Shown: positions 37,870 to 46,750 of the stretch, one piece after another
Numbering within the stretch: position 1 is the stretch's first letter
Layout: each line of letters starts with the position of its first letter
Assembly: GCA_018830285.1 (NCBI GenBank)
Contig: JAHJSB010000048.1
Span: forward strand, 1-64,000
Direction: 5' to 3'
Length of the DNA stretch: 64,000 nt
Source of the DNA: Alphaproteobacteria bacterium
GTDB taxonomy: Bacteria; Pseudomonadota; Alphaproteobacteria; Caulobacterales; Hyphomonadaceae
Position numbers and translations under genes: made by a program
The notes under the pieces: model-generated
The model's database searches: none
The model's input: the letters and a program-made list of their open reading frames with translations, nothing else
Told to the model about the DNA's origin: nothing

Positions 37870-38262
37870 ATGGCAAAGGTGATCGGCCTGGGAGGGTTGT
37901 TTTTCCTGTGCCAGGACGTTGATGCGACACGTTCCTGGTATACGCGGGTGCTCGGTATCGAGATCGACGATTTCGGTGGCAGCAGCTTCAGCCATGCCGG
38001 CGCGGCAGGCGTCTTTCCCAAGGCTGCCCAGACCATCTGGGCGCCGTTCAAGGGAGAGAGTGACTATTTCAAGCCTTCAGGCAGTGACTTCATGATGAAT
38101 CTCATGGTCGACGACCTGCCTGGCGTGCTGGAGCGGGTGAAGGCGGAGGGTGTGGACCTCGAGGGTGAGCCCATGAGCGAGAGCTATGGCCATTTTGCCT
38201 GGATCATGGACCCAGACGGCCGGAAAGTGGAGCTCTGGCAGCCGATTGAACCGGCGGCCTGA
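37870..38262 (+). CDS. VOC family protein (glyoxalase/dioxygenase superfamily)
   Basis: This is a 130-residue protein with two beta-alpha-beta-beta-beta modules. FLCQDVDATRSWYTRVLGIEIDDFG opens the first, keyed by the Asp-x-x-x-x-x-x-Trp-Tyr spacing. DLPGVLERVKAEGVDLEGEP and HFAWIMDPDGRKVELWQP form the second, whose Glu is the usual metal ligand. The ribosome site AGAGGAGACG precedes the ATG. The reaction is unknown. It is the second gene after DUF302. Confidence 0.88.
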   Translation: MAKVIGLGGLFFLCQDVDATRSWYTRVLGIEIDDFGGSSFSHAGAAGVFPKAAQTIWAPFKGESDYFKPSGSDFMMNLMVDDLPGVLERVKAEGVDLEGEPMSESYGHFAWIMDPDGRKVELWQPIEPAA

Positions 38263-38272
38263 TACAGGCCCC

Positions 38273-38306
38273 AAAAAAGCGGCCGCCCCGGTTTCCCGTG
38301 GCGGCC
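38273..38306 (-). terminator. Rho-independent terminator for the small secreted protein gene
   Basis: On the minus strand GGCCGCC (38300-38306) pairs with GGCGGCC (38281-38287) and is followed within two bases by six T residues (A run 38273-38278 on the plus strand). It may also stop plus-strand transcripts of the VOC gene less well. Confidence 0.75.
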
Positions 38307-38339
38307 CGAGGAGAGGCTCTTCAACGTGAAGAGAGAGAG

Positions 38340-38636
38340 TTAGCTCTTCGCCGAGGCCTTACAGGCTTCGATTTCGTCGGCTGTCAGTTCGGACTCGTCG
38401 TTGCGCAGGGCGGTGACGATTCCGACTTCCTTGGCAATCTTCTTGCAGATGCGGAGGGACGGCTTCTTGCGGTCGAGATCGCCGACGCAGGTCGTGCCTT
38501 CGCAGGTCCAGACAACGCTCTCGGCGATGACACGCTTGTCGGCAACAGGGGCAGCCGTTTCGAAAACGTATGTGCCAGCGAGGGCAGGAGCAGCGAGCGC
38601 TAGGGCAGCGGCGCTGATAAGGGCGGAACGTAGCAT
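38340..38636 (-). CDS. Small secreted protein, CC_3452-like
   Basis: This is a 98-residue exported protein with signal peptide MLRSALISAAALALAAPALAG. The mature 78 residues contain SVVWTCEGTTCVGDLDRKKPSLRICKKIAKEVG, represented here by a Cys-x4-Cys pair and a third Cys. ALRNDESELTADEIEACK supplies a fourth Cys, so two disulfides are possible. The layout resembles the CC_3452-type small periplasmic proteins of Caulobacter and sphingomonads; I give that as a resemblance, not proof. It has its own terminator. Confidence 0.75.
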   Translation of the reverse strand: MLRSALISAAALALAAPALAGTYVFETAAPVADKRVIAESVVWTCEGTTCVGDLDRKKPSLRICKKIAKEVGIVTALRNDESELTADEIEACKASAKS

Positions 38637-38886
38637 GGGAGAGTGCCTTTCGTTCGGGGTTCATGATGAGCGTGCAACGCGGTGGAGAAAGGGCAAACTC
38701 CCCCTTCACGTTAATGACTATCAAACGCTGAATATTTGGTCAAGTGTTCAGAATGCAGAATTACTCGAATTCCCCGACCGGAAATCTATCTCTTTCGCGG
38801 TTGCCCCGACGACACAAATTGCTCCCGCCGGTGCCTGAGTTAGAGTGGCCGCAAGAATAGAGGCATGCGCCCGGGAGAGAGACATC

Positions 38887-40227
38887 ATGGACTTTAATAT
38901 TCCGCAGGATATCGCCGATTACCTGGTCGTGCTCGACCAGTTCATCGAGGACACGATCAAGCCGCTTGAACAGCAGGATGATAATATCCGCTTCTTCGAC
39001 CATCGCCGCGAATGGGCGCGCACCGATTTTGAGAATCAGGGACTGCCGCGCAAGGAATGGGAAGAGCTGCTGGGCAAGGCGAGGCGTCTCGCGGATGAAG
39101 CAGGACACTTGCGGTATGGCTTGCCGAAGGAATATGGCGGCCAGAATGGATCCAACCTGGCCATGGCGATCATCCGCGAACATCTCGCGCGCAAAGGGCT
39201 CGGCCTGCACAATGATTTGCAGAACGAGCATTCCATCGTCGGCAACATGCCGCAGATCCTGATGCTGCGCGACTTTGCCCGCGAAGACCAGAAGCACCTC
39301 GCGACGGCAGCCCTTGAGGGCAAGTTCCGCGCGACGTTCGGCCTGACCGAGCCCAATCACGGCTCTGACGCGACGCACATGGAAACCCGCGCCGTTCGCC
39401 ACAAGAAAGACGGCAAGGATGGTTGGCTGATCAATGGCGAGAAGATGTGGATCACGGGCATGCACCACGCCACGCACATGATGTGCTTTGTCCGCACCAG
39501 CGGCGAGGACGGCGATGCGCGCGGCATTACCTGCCTGCTCGTGCCGGCGGACGATCCGGGCATCGAGATCCTCGAATACATGTGGACGTTCAACATGCCG
39601 ACCGATCACCCGCGCCTGACCATCAAGGATGTCTGGGTGCCCGACAGCGCCGTGTTCGGCCCGCCGGAAGGTGGCCTCGCACTGGCCCAGCATTTCGTGC
39701 ACGAGAATCGCATTCGCCAGGCTGCCAGCTCGGTTGGCGCCGCCCTCTTCTGCATCGACGAGTCGATCGACTATGCCAACACGCGCGCGCCGTTCGGCAA
39801 GAAACTGTCGACCAACCAGGCGATCCAGTTCCCCATCGTGGAGCTCTCATCGGAAGCCGAGATGCTCCGTCTGCTGATCTTCAAGACGGCGTGGGAAATG
39901 GATCAGATGTCCAAGCCGGAAGTTGCGATCAAGCTGTCGGACAAGGTGTCGATGTGCAACTATCGCGCTAACCGGCTCTGCTGCAACGCCGCCGACCGGG
40001 CGATGCAGATCCATGGTGGCATGGGTTATTCCCGCCACACGCCGTTCGAGCACATCTATCGCCACCACCGCCGCTATCGCATCACCGAGGGGTCTGAAGA
40101 GATCCAGATGCGCAAGGTCGCCGGGCACCTTTTCGGGTTCATGGGCGCGCAGAAACACGGCCAGCCCCGCGGCGAAAAAGACGCCAAGGGCAAGAGCACG
40201 GAACCAACGGATTTTGCGGTTCGGTAG
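38887..40227 (+). CDS. Acyl-CoA dehydrogenase family protein
   Basis: This is an FAD-dependent dehydrogenase of 446 residues. The start at 38887 (MDFNIPQDIADYLVVLDQF) follows GGGAGAGAGACATC. FGLTEPNHGSDATHM is the flavin-adjacent family motif, and KMWITGMHHATHMMCFVRT the second. NAADRAMQIHGGMGYSRHTPFEHIYRHHRRYRITEGSEEIQ is the C-terminal signature, here with Arg-Ile-Thr-Glu-Gly as the catalytic-base region. The long N terminus and His-rich C-terminal arm suggest long-chain or unusual substrates. It probably supports the beta-oxidation genes elsewhere in the window. Confidence 0.92.
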   Translation: MDFNIPQDIADYLVVLDQFIEDTIKPLEQQDDNIRFFDHRREWARTDFENQGLPRKEWEELLGKARRLADEAGHLRYGLPKEYGGQNGSNLAMAIIREHLARKGLGLHNDLQNEHSIVGNMPQILMLRDFAREDQKHLATAALEGKFRATFGLTEPNHGSDATHMETRAVRHKKDGKDGWLINGEKMWITGMHHATHMMCFVRTSGEDGDARGITCLLVPADDPGIEILEYMWTFNMPTDHPRLTIKDVWVPDSAVFGPPEGGLALAQHFVHENRIRQAASSVGAALFCIDESIDYANTRAPFGKKLSTNQAIQFPIVELSSEAEMLRLLIFKTAWEMDQMSKPEVAIKLSDKVSMCNYRANRLCCNAADRAMQIHGGMGYSRHTPFEHIYRHHRRYRITEGSEEIQMRKVAGHLFGFMGAQKHGQPRGEKDAKGKSTEPTDFAVR

Positions 40228-40343
40228 GCGCCAAATTGCACCCGGCGGGAGGCAAATCCCCGCCGGGCGGCAAAGGGTTAATTTCGCGGTAACTTTCGTG
40301 GGGGCAGAGTCGGTGAAAGATTCACCATTCTGGAGTTCCCGCC

Positions 40344-41945
40344 ATGTCCCTGCTCGAACGGGTGATCCGTGCGCACCGTTGCACGTCGACACATCACCAT
40401 ATCGCGTTCAATGCGCTCGACCTGATTGGCGCGGATGAGGCCGGGAAGTGGAAGTCGCTGTTCCTGGTGCACCATGAGCACCTGCTGAAGGGGGCCAAGG
40501 CGCCGGACACGACCTTCAAGGATTTCCGCAATCACGTCCTGCACATTTCCGAAGGCGAGTGGGGCGGCGCGCGTGACAAGGCCACTGAATGGTATGCCAC
40601 GGCCGTCGACCTGCTTTCGCGCAAGAAGTGGAGCGAGGCAGCCTATGCGCTGGGCGTCCTGAGCCATTACTATGCCGATCCGCTGCAGCCCTTCCATACC
40701 GGCCAGACCGAGGAGGAGGGCGCCATCCACCGCGCTGTTGAATGGAGTATCGCCAGGTCCAATACAGAAATCACGGCGCGCATCGAGGCCAGTGGCTATC
40801 CAGATATCGAGGTGCCGGATGGCGTGGGCTTCGTGTCCGACATGGTGCGGGCAGGCGCCGAGCGGTCGCACCCGCATTACCAGACGTTCATTGATCACTA
40901 CGATCTCGATGTTGGCGTGAAGGATCCGCCAGCGGGGCTCGACGAGACCATGCTGGAGATCGTCGCCGACCTTGTCGCCTATGCAACGGCGGGCATGGCG
41001 ACGCTGATGTCGCGCGCCATCCAGGAGGCGGCCGTGGCGCCGCCCAAGGTGAACCTGACGATCCAGGGCTATATCGAGACGCTGGATATTCCGCTTCGCA
41101 AGTTGTCGCGGAAAATCGCGGATGTGGATGACCGCCGCCAGGTCGAGCGCATGTATGCCGAGTTCCAGAAGACCGGCAAAGTGGTCAAGACGCTGCCCGA
41201 CGACGACAAGGCGATCCGCAAGCTGCATGCGAAACAGGTGCTGCGTGTGCCGCTGAAACAGCTCGACGCGCAGGAGCTCGCGCCGCTTGGCAGCGCACGG
41301 GTGAAGCCCTTGGATGAGGCGCCGGTGATCAAGAGCGAAAAGCCGGCACTGAAACCGGAAGCAAAGCCGAAACCCGCGCCTGTGCCCGAGGTCAAAGCCG
41401 CTGCGAAGCCAGACCCAAAGCCGGCGCCCCAGCCTGTACCGGTCAAGGAAGCGCCCAAGCCGGAGGCTGTGTCCGTCTCAGAGGCTGAACCTGAATCAGC
41501 GCCCGTCGAATCCATTGGCGGTCACGGTGCCCTGACGCGGGAATCGCCGGTCGTGGATGCACCGTCCGTTGGCCGCAAGACGGCGCGACGTCTTGGAAAA
41601 GTCGGGATCATGAATGTCGGCGACCTGCTGGACTGCGATATCGATGAGACCGTGCATCTGCTGAACGCCCGCCACATTGATGCGGAGGCGCTGACAGACT
41701 GGCAGGACCAGTCGCGCCTGATGATGGATGTGCCGGGCCTGCGCGTGCATGATACGCAAATCCTCGTGGGCGCCGGAATACGCAACGCAGCTGACCTTGC
41801 GGCTGCCTCGGCCCGGGATGTTTTCCTGTCGGCGATGGACTTCCTGACGACGCCGCAGGGTGATCGGGTGCTGTGGGAAGATGCGGAGTTCGAGGAACAG
41901 GAAGTCGAAGGCTGGATCAGCATGGCGCAGGCGAGCGCTGCCTGA
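40344..41945 (+). CDS. Zinc phospholipase C/P1 nuclease-like domain fused to a DUF4332-type helix-hairpin-helix domain
   Basis: The 533-residue protein has two parts. Residues 1-215 resemble bacterial zinc-dependent phospholipase C: HRCTSTHHHIAFNAL, FRNHVLHI and LSHYYADPLQPFHTG provide a cluster of His and Asp residues in the right order. Residues 330-395 are a Lys/Pro/Ala-rich linker. The C terminus (about 400-533) has PSVGRKTARRLGKVGIMNVGDLLD and GAGIRNAADLAAASARDVF, tandem helix-hairpin-helix repeats of the DUF4332 kind. There is no signal peptide, which is odd for a phospholipase C. The combination suggests a cytoplasmic role. Confidence 0.78.
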   Translation: MSLLERVIRAHRCTSTHHHIAFNALDLIGADEAGKWKSLFLVHHEHLLKGAKAPDTTFKDFRNHVLHISEGEWGGARDKATEWYATAVDLLSRKKWSEAAYALGVLSHYYADPLQPFHTGQTEEEGAIHRAVEWSIARSNTEITARIEASGYPDIEVPDGVGFVSDMVRAGAERSHPHYQTFIDHYDLDVGVKDPPAGLDETMLEIVADLVAYATAGMATLMSRAIQEAAVAPPKVNLTIQGYIETLDIPLRKLSRKIADVDDRRQVERMYAEFQKTGKVVKTLPDDDKAIRKLHAKQVLRVPLKQLDAQELAPLGSARVKPLDEAPVIKSEKPALKPEAKPKPAPVPEVKAAAKPDPKPAPQPVPVKEAPKPEAVSVSEAEPESAPVESIGGHGALTRESPVVDAPSVGRKTARRLGKVGIMNVGDLLDCDIDETVHLLNARHIDAEALTDWQDQSRLMMDVPGLRVHDTQILVGAGIRNAADLAAASARDVFLSAMDFLTTPQGDRVLWEDAEFEEQEVEGWISMAQASAA

Positions 41946-42926
41946 TCAGAGCCCGCGTGGCGACAGGCCGGCCGCGCGATAGATCGCGTCGATTGCGGCC
42001 ATGTTTCCGACAGCATCCCGGCCGCCGGTGAGCGCATGCGTGCGTCGCGCCAGCACGTCCAGGACGTGACCGAGCTGGTGGTCGTAAGTGGTCTGGCCGG
42101 GGGCCGTAAGGGTGCGGTTGTCGCCGTCGATCATGGTGGTGATCATGTGGCCGCGATGGGGGTGGATCGGGTTTTTGATCTCTAGCTGGCCCAGCGAGCC
42201 CTCGACCCTTATCCACGCATCAAACTTTGTATCCGGTGCCATCGTCGTGTGGATAGATCCGGTTTCTCCGCCCGGAAAGCGCAGTTCTGCGGCCATGCTT
42301 GTATCGACGCCCGGGCGGTCGCAATGGGAGGTCGCTGAGACGATCTCGGGCTCGGTGCCGACCAGCGTGCGCACCCAGTGGACGGGATAGCAGCCGAGGT
42401 CCATCAGCGCGCCGCCGCCCACCTCCAGCGTGTGGCGTAACTCGCCCGGCCTGTAGGGGATCGTCACGTCAAAGGCGGCATCGACCCGGCGGATCATGCC
42501 AAGCCGTCCGCTGCGCACGATATCGAAGACGCGCTGGAAGGCCGGGTGGAAGCGATAATGGAACGCTTCGACAAGCACGCGTCCGGTGCGCTTTGCGGCG
42601 TCGACCATGCGGGCTGCTTCGATCGCATTCATGGCGAACGGTTTCTCGCAGAGCACGGCCTTGCCGGCTTCGAGCGCGGCGATGGTGAGGTCGGCATGAC
42701 GGTGCGGCGGCAGGGCATTGTAGATGAGGTCGATATCGTCCCGCGCGATCAGGGCTTCGTAGGAATCGGCAATATCGCGAATGTTGTTTTCATCGGCCCA
42801 CGACCGGGCGCGCGCCCTGTCGCGCGCGGCAACGGCGACGACTTCGCAATCGTCGCGCAGCCGGGCCGGGTTTATGAGCGCAGGCGGTGCAATTTTTGCC
42901 GCGCCGAGGATTCCGATCTTGATCAT
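41946..42926 (-). CDS. Gfo/Idh/MocA family oxidoreductase
   Basis: This is an NAD(P)-dependent sugar or inositol-type dehydrogenase of 326 residues. The start at 42926 (MIKIGILGAAKIAPPALINPA) begins directly with the Rossmann strand; the longer frame adds 19 unlikely residues. NALPPHRHADLTIAALEAGKAVLCEKPFAMN contains the Glu-Lys-Pro signature, with the Lys as the catalytic base. DLGCYPVHWVRTLVG is the second family motif. The stop is immediately adjacent to the stop of the convergent phospholipase-like gene. Substrate unknown. Confidence 0.93.
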   Translation of the reverse strand: MIKIGILGAAKIAPPALINPARLRDDCEVVAVAARDRARARSWADENNIRDIADSYEALIARDDIDLIYNALPPHRHADLTIAALEAGKAVLCEKPFAMNAIEAARMVDAAKRTGRVLVEAFHYRFHPAFQRVFDIVRSGRLGMIRRVDAAFDVTIPYRPGELRHTLEVGGGALMDLGCYPVHWVRTLVGTEPEIVSATSHCDRPGVDTSMAAELRFPGGETGSIHTTMAPDTKFDAWIRVEGSLGQLEIKNPIHPHRGHMITTMIDGDNRTLTAPGQTTYDHQLGHVLDVLARRTHALTGGRDAVGNMAAIDAIYRAAGLSPRGL

Positions 42927-43131
42927 TGGAAGTGCCTTGTTTTTGTTCAGTCTGATTGCGATCTGTGGACAGTGCGTAAACACAAATCACGCTCCTGTTT
43001 ACCCCGACCTAACAGCGCTTAACGTTAAATCGCAAATCTGGCTGTTTGCGATGGTGCGCGGTAACGAAACGGAAAGCATGTGGGAGGTTAATGGGGGTTC
43101 CGGAGCCATTAATCCTAGGAGTGCCACGCTA

Positions 43132-43554
43132 ATGCTGAATGTTCTCATTGCGCACATCGCTAAAATCAATGGACTCTCGGAACCTACTGCCAAGACGGCG
43201 CTGGGGATTGTGTTGAATTCAGCTGAGCGACAGGCTTCATCCTTCGCACCGGCAATGTTCAAGGCCATTCCCGGCGCTCGGGCACTCGCAGCCCGCACGG
43301 GCTCAGAGTTCGGCGCCGCCACAGGAATCATTGCCCGCCTTATCGAGCAGACTCCCGGCGGCAAACGCGTCGTCGCACAGACCATGATCGGCTCGCTTCA
43401 TACGATCGGCCTGGACCACAAGGCGATTGGCCACCTGCTGCCATCGATCTCGACCTTCATGGAAGAGCATTACGACATGGCAGGCTTCGGGCATCTGGGC
43501 GACCTGATCGGCCATGACATGGATGCGGAAATCAGCGCGGCCAAAGCGGCCTGA
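43132..43554 (+). CDS. Hypothetical helical protein
   Basis: This is a 140-residue predicted all-helical cytoplasmic protein. I choose 43132 (MLNVLIAHIAKINGLSEPTA), preceded by CTAGGAG about ten bases upstream; 43051 and 43078 are other in-frame ATGs and cannot be excluded. It is rich in Ala, Gly, Ile and His, with HTIGLDHKAIGHLLPSISTFMEEHYD near the end. I do not recognise the family. A clear terminator follows. Confidence 0.65.
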   Translation: MLNVLIAHIAKINGLSEPTAKTALGIVLNSAERQASSFAPAMFKAIPGARALAARTGSEFGAATGIIARLIEQTPGGKRVVAQTMIGSLHTIGLDHKAIGHLLPSISTFMEEHYDMAGFGHLGDLIGHDMDAEISAAKAA

Positions 43555-43583
43555 CCTGCACTCCGGACTCGCACCGAACAAAC

Positions 43584-43610
43584 AAAGCCGCCTGACAGGG
43601 CGGCTTTTTT
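43584..43610 (+). terminator. Rho-independent terminator
   Basis: AAAGCCGCC (43584-43592) pairs with GGCGGCTTT (43599-43607) around a 6-base loop and runs into six T residues (43605-43610). It ends the helical-protein gene. Confidence 0.93.
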
Positions 43611-43714
43611 GATTCCTGCCACGCTTGTCCCGACCCGCTTGCCAGGGCCGTGCTCTTTTCTTTGTCCGCGCGTGTGGCTACAGCGGTGCCAGCTGAATTG
43701 AACGAGGATACGAA

Positions 43715-43990
43715 ATGCGAACCGACACCGGACTGCGCGCCGACGAAGCACTGGCACTGGACCTGATGGCTGCGATCCGCGCCGACGCCGAAACGCGTTG
43801 TGCCCCGGACAAGGTGGAACTCGTCTCCGTGACAATCGACGTCACTGGTGCTGACGTGGCCGGAACGCCAGTGTTCAATGCCCGGGTCGACCGCAAGACC
43901 CGCACAGTGCTGTTCACCGGCGGCTCGGCTACGTGCGGCGACGAGACCGTGATGACCGCGACAGCCGTTTACCGGATTGTTTCGGCCTAA
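43715..43990 (+). CDS. Small hotdog-like (PaaI thioesterase-type) protein
   Basis: This is a 91-residue protein with ribosome site CGAGGA about 6 bases before the ATG. The chain VELVSVTIDVTGADVAGTPVFNARVDRKTRTVLFTGG then ETVMTATAVYRI has the strand pattern of the C-terminal half of a PaaI-type hotdog domain, but the catalytic half with its Asn/Asp and HxGG motif is missing. It may be a non-catalytic family member. Evidence is by strand pattern only. The gene is convergent with the crotonase gene and 2 bp from it. Confidence 0.6.
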   Translation: MRTDTGLRADEALALDLMAAIRADAETRCAPDKVELVSVTIDVTGADVAGTPVFNARVDRKTRTVLFTGGSATCGDETVMTATAVYRIVSA

Positions 43991-43992
43991 GC

Positions 43993-44838
43993 CTACATCG
44001 GCGTATCGCGCAGTTTCATCAGGTCCGGGAATTCCGGGTCGCGCTTTTCGGCGCGTGCCGCGAAGGCTTCCTGCATGTGTGGCGGCGGGATCATGCCGGC
44101 ATTCCACACACCGATATAATCGAGCGTGTCGGCCGTGTTGTGGTCGCGCCCGTAATTGATCAGCGTCTTGCAGCCGGTCACCGTCAGCGGGTCTTTCGAC
44201 GCGATCTCTTTCGCCGTCGCCAGAACATGCGCCAGCACTTCTTCATGCGTATCGAAAACGTCGTTCACTAAGCCGATTTCCTTGGCTTTGGCGGAATCGA
44301 TGCGACGGCCCGTATAGGCCATTTCCTTGACCCAGCCTTCGGGGATGTAGCGCTGCAGGCGCGGGAATGTGCCGACATCGGCGGTCATCGCGATATTGGT
44401 TTCCATGATCGTGAAGAAGGCGTCCTTCGTGCACCAGCGAATGTCGCCGGCGGAGATCATGTCGATGGCGCCGCCGATGACGCCGCCCTGAAGGGCGAAG
44501 AGAACCGGCACGCGGGCCTCTTCCAGCGCATTGAAGCTGGACTGGATCTGGCGGATATTGGAGCGGAAGGCTTCGGCTGCGACGTAGCGATCGACCTTTC
44601 CGCCACCCTCGCCTGAGCCGAAGACGGCCAGGTCCATGCCGGCCGAGAAATGCTTGCCGGTGGACGAGATGACGATGCAGCGGGCACGCGCATTCATATC
44701 GATATCGCGGACAATGGCGGGCAATTCGTTCCAGAACGCCTTGTTCATCGTGTTCATCGCCTCGGGGCGGTTCATCTTGATGTGGGCGACCTTGTCATTG
44801 ATCTCGACGGTGAAGGCTTCGTATGTTTTCTGCAGCAT
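43993..44838 (-). CDS. Crotonase family protein, dienoyl-CoA isomerase-like
   Basis: This is a 281-residue enoyl-CoA hydratase/isomerase. The oxyanion-hole loop is KHFSAGMDLAVFG. GGAIDMISAGDIRWCTKDAFFTIMETNIAMTADVGTFPRL (keyed by Asp-Met, Met-Glu-Thr and Ala-Asp-Val-Gly-Thr) carries the Asp, Glu and Asp positions used by delta(3,5)-delta(2,4)-dienoyl-CoA isomerase (ECH1) rather than the two Glu of enoyl-CoA hydratase. This would help degrade polyunsaturated fatty acids. Together with the thiolase and acyl-CoA dehydrogenase in this window it fits fatty-acid catabolism. Confidence 0.88.
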   Translation of the reverse strand: MLQKTYEAFTVEINDKVAHIKMNRPEAMNTMNKAFWNELPAIVRDIDMNARARCIVISSTGKHFSAGMDLAVFGSGEGGGKVDRYVAAEAFRSNIRQIQSSFNALEEARVPVLFALQGGVIGGAIDMISAGDIRWCTKDAFFTIMETNIAMTADVGTFPRLQRYIPEGWVKEMAYTGRRIDSAKAKEIGLVNDVFDTHEEVLAHVLATAKEIASKDPLTVTGCKTLINYGRDHNTADTLDYIGVWNAGMIPPPHMQEAFAARAEKRDPEFPDLMKLRDTPM

Positions 44839-44957
44839 GGGGGCGTTTCCTCGATTTTACCGAAGACTAGCACAGGCCAGTTGCACGGCCAGATGTGACG
44901 CTGGGGGAAGCCTCAGGCGTGCATCCTTCCTCGACCAGATGCCGCCTGGCTGACAGC

Positions 44958-45080
44958 TCAAACGGGACCCAACACGCGCAAGGCGAGAAAGCCGGCAAAT
45001 AGTATGGCGGCCGGAACCCGGATCCATCTTGGCAAGGGAGGCGGCCCATATTGTCCGCTCCTGTTATCGTCCCATCCCAT
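44958..45080 (-). CDS. Possible 40-residue single-helix membrane protein
   Basis: The frame starting at 45080 gives MGWDDNRSGQYGPPPLPRWI followed by RVPAAILFAGFLALRVLGPV, a Pro-rich head and one good membrane helix ending at the C terminus. It is divergent from the nuclease lipoprotein gene at 45130. It has the look of a real short gene but lacks a strong ribosome site, and the longer frame upstream is not coding. Confidence 0.4.
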   Translation of the reverse strand: MGWDDNRSGQYGPPPLPRWIRVPAAILFAGFLALRVLGPV

Positions 45081-45129
45081 GCCGGTGAACCCGTTTCTGC
45101 AAATGCATGAATCATGATCAGCTTGAGCC

Positions 45130-45636
45130 ATGAGACAGAAGCATACCGGCACTTTTTCAATGATCTTGCTCCTTGCCGCCTGCGGACAGATCAACGGCGA
45201 TGCGGGGCGCGCTGTCCCGGCGGGCGATCCCTCAGATCGGATTGCCGGTGTCGCGTCCGTTATTGACGGCGACACAATCGAGATACACGGGCAGCGTATC
45301 CGCCTCTCGGGATTTGACTCGCCCGAGCGCGGGAAGACCTGCGCTGGCACCAATGTCTACCAGAAGGCGGCGCTTTACCTGTCCGACCAGATTGGTCGCC
45401 GAACCGTAACCTGCACCAGCACCGGAAAGGACTCGTACGAGCGCACCGTCGCCACGTGCAATGTAAGCGGCGCCGACCTCGGCGACCTCATGGTAGGCGC
45501 TGGCTGGGCCCGCGACTGGCCGAAATACAGCCAGGGTGCCTACGCGGATTCGGAAGTACGAGCCCGCGCTGCGCGAAAGGGAGTTTGGAATCTTGACTGC
45601 CCGGATGACCTCTGGGGCAATCGGAAATATGACTAG
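45130..45636 (+). CDS. Thermonuclease-family (SNase) lipoprotein
   Basis: This is an exported staphylococcal-nuclease-like enzyme of 168 residues. MILLLAACGQ gives a lipobox (Cys near residue 18). The catalytic set is VIDGDTIEI (Asp ligands), RIRLSGFDSPERG (Arg and Glu) and SYERTVATC (second Arg). Four cysteines in the mature chain may form disulfides. It degrades DNA or RNA in a Ca-dependent way if active. A stem GCGGTCC (45638-45644) with GGACCGC (45656-45662) follows the stop but has no T run. Confidence 0.92.
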   Translation: MRQKHTGTFSMILLLAACGQINGDAGRAVPAGDPSDRIAGVASVIDGDTIEIHGQRIRLSGFDSPERGKTCAGTNVYQKAALYLSDQIGRRTVTCTSTGKDSYERTVATCNVSGADLGDLMVGAGWARDWPKYSQGAYADSEVRARAARKGVWNLDCPDDLWGNRKYD

Positions 45637-46462
45637 GGCGGTCCTTCCTGTGTCTGGACCGCTCCAGAACATGTTTATCTAACGCTCAAACTTGTCCTGC
45701 CTGTCGACATCCGCCGGAGGGGCGATCCATCCTGGCCGAAATATCGAAATCTGTTGCGCAACGGCGGCAGTATGCCGAGGCAGCAGGTATGCCAGAGGGC
45801 GATACGGAGCGGATCGAGCGGGCACATCGGCGCGGCTTGCTGGTCTAGGGGCTGTGGGCAATCCATATAACACAGGCCCATAGCGGCGCCCGCGCGGTTC
45901 ACGAAAATCCCATGCCGGATACCCTTCACACACTGGAGGATTACAAAAAGTGGCCCTCCGGCGGGACAGAGAGCCTCCACAGGCAGCGGCCCTTGCCGGC
46001 GGGTGCGTGGGCGAGCGGCTCGAGACACAGGTCACGGAACGTACCGGACACATAGGTAACACATTCGGCTATGGAAGAACGCCTTCGATGGCGTGCCCGC
46101 TTGCCTGAGGGCGAAAGCGTGATCGATTTTGGACCGCTGCAAGGTGGGCGGATTGACGGACCCACGATCAGTTGCTGAGAGGTCCGCAGGGGAGGGAGTG
46201 GCTTATTGTGGTGCCTCAAGTGATCCCGGTCATTCGATGTCATGACTATCGCCTTGCCGTTCCAGTTGCTGCGCGTTTCTTTTGCCGCATGACGCGAGTT
46301 TCTCGTTGAGTCTCGTGATGCCCGGCTCATGAAGGAAAGCTCGGTGCTGGCGATGCATGAGGGCGATGACATGAGGCATGCAGGTGGGAGTGCGGAGGAT
46401 GCACCAATCCTGTCCGGATGTGTGGATCGCGGTTCACTTTACGGTGCCCGAGGATGCGAGCC
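45637..46462. other. Gene-poor, apparently eroded region
   Basis: No intact gene of normal size was found in these 826 bp. Short stretches have coding flavour. One frame ending at the TAG at 45846-45848 reads ILAEISKSVAQRRQYAEAAG then MPEGDTERIERAHRRGLLV. A second starts at 45911 (MPDTLHTLEDYKKWPSGG) and soon loses character. A third begins at 46071 (MEERLRWRARLPEGESVIDF) and stops after 35 codons. They may be remnants of decayed genes at the border of the accessory region. Minus-strand frames here look like shadows. Confidence 0.45.
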
Positions 46463-46750
46463 ATGACCGGCGGCAGGCCGAGAGCAGCGCGGGCGCCTTC
46501 TGAAATGGATTTACGGGTCTCCGCGCATCTGCGGGCGCATCGTCAGGCCTGCAGCATGACGCTTGTGGAGCTCGCCGGGCTTCTGGGCATATCGCATCAG
46601 CAGTTGCAGAAGTACGAGACCGGCATAAACCGGATTTCTGCAGGCATGCTGTACGAGGCAGCAAAGCGGCTCGACGTGCCTCTTGCCGACTTCTTTGCGT
46701 GCGAGGAGCCTGATGAGGGCGATTTCGTCTCACAGTCGCCAACCACCTGA
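46463..46750 (+). CDS. XRE-family transcriptional regulator
   Basis: This is a 95-residue DNA-binding protein. The start at 46463 (MTGGRPRAARAPSEMDLRVS) is preferred to a longer frame; the Met at residue 14 is also possible. The helix-turn-helix is plain: LVELAGLLGISHQQLQKYETGINRI, followed by LYEAAKRLDVPLADFF. This is the short XRE type common in alphaproteobacteria. It sits at the left border of the lasso region, but there is no direct link to it. Target unknown. Confidence 0.85.
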   Translation: MTGGRPRAARAPSEMDLRVSAHLRAHRQACSMTLVELAGLLGISHQQLQKYETGINRISAGMLYEAAKRLDVPLADFFACEEPDEGDFVSQSPTT

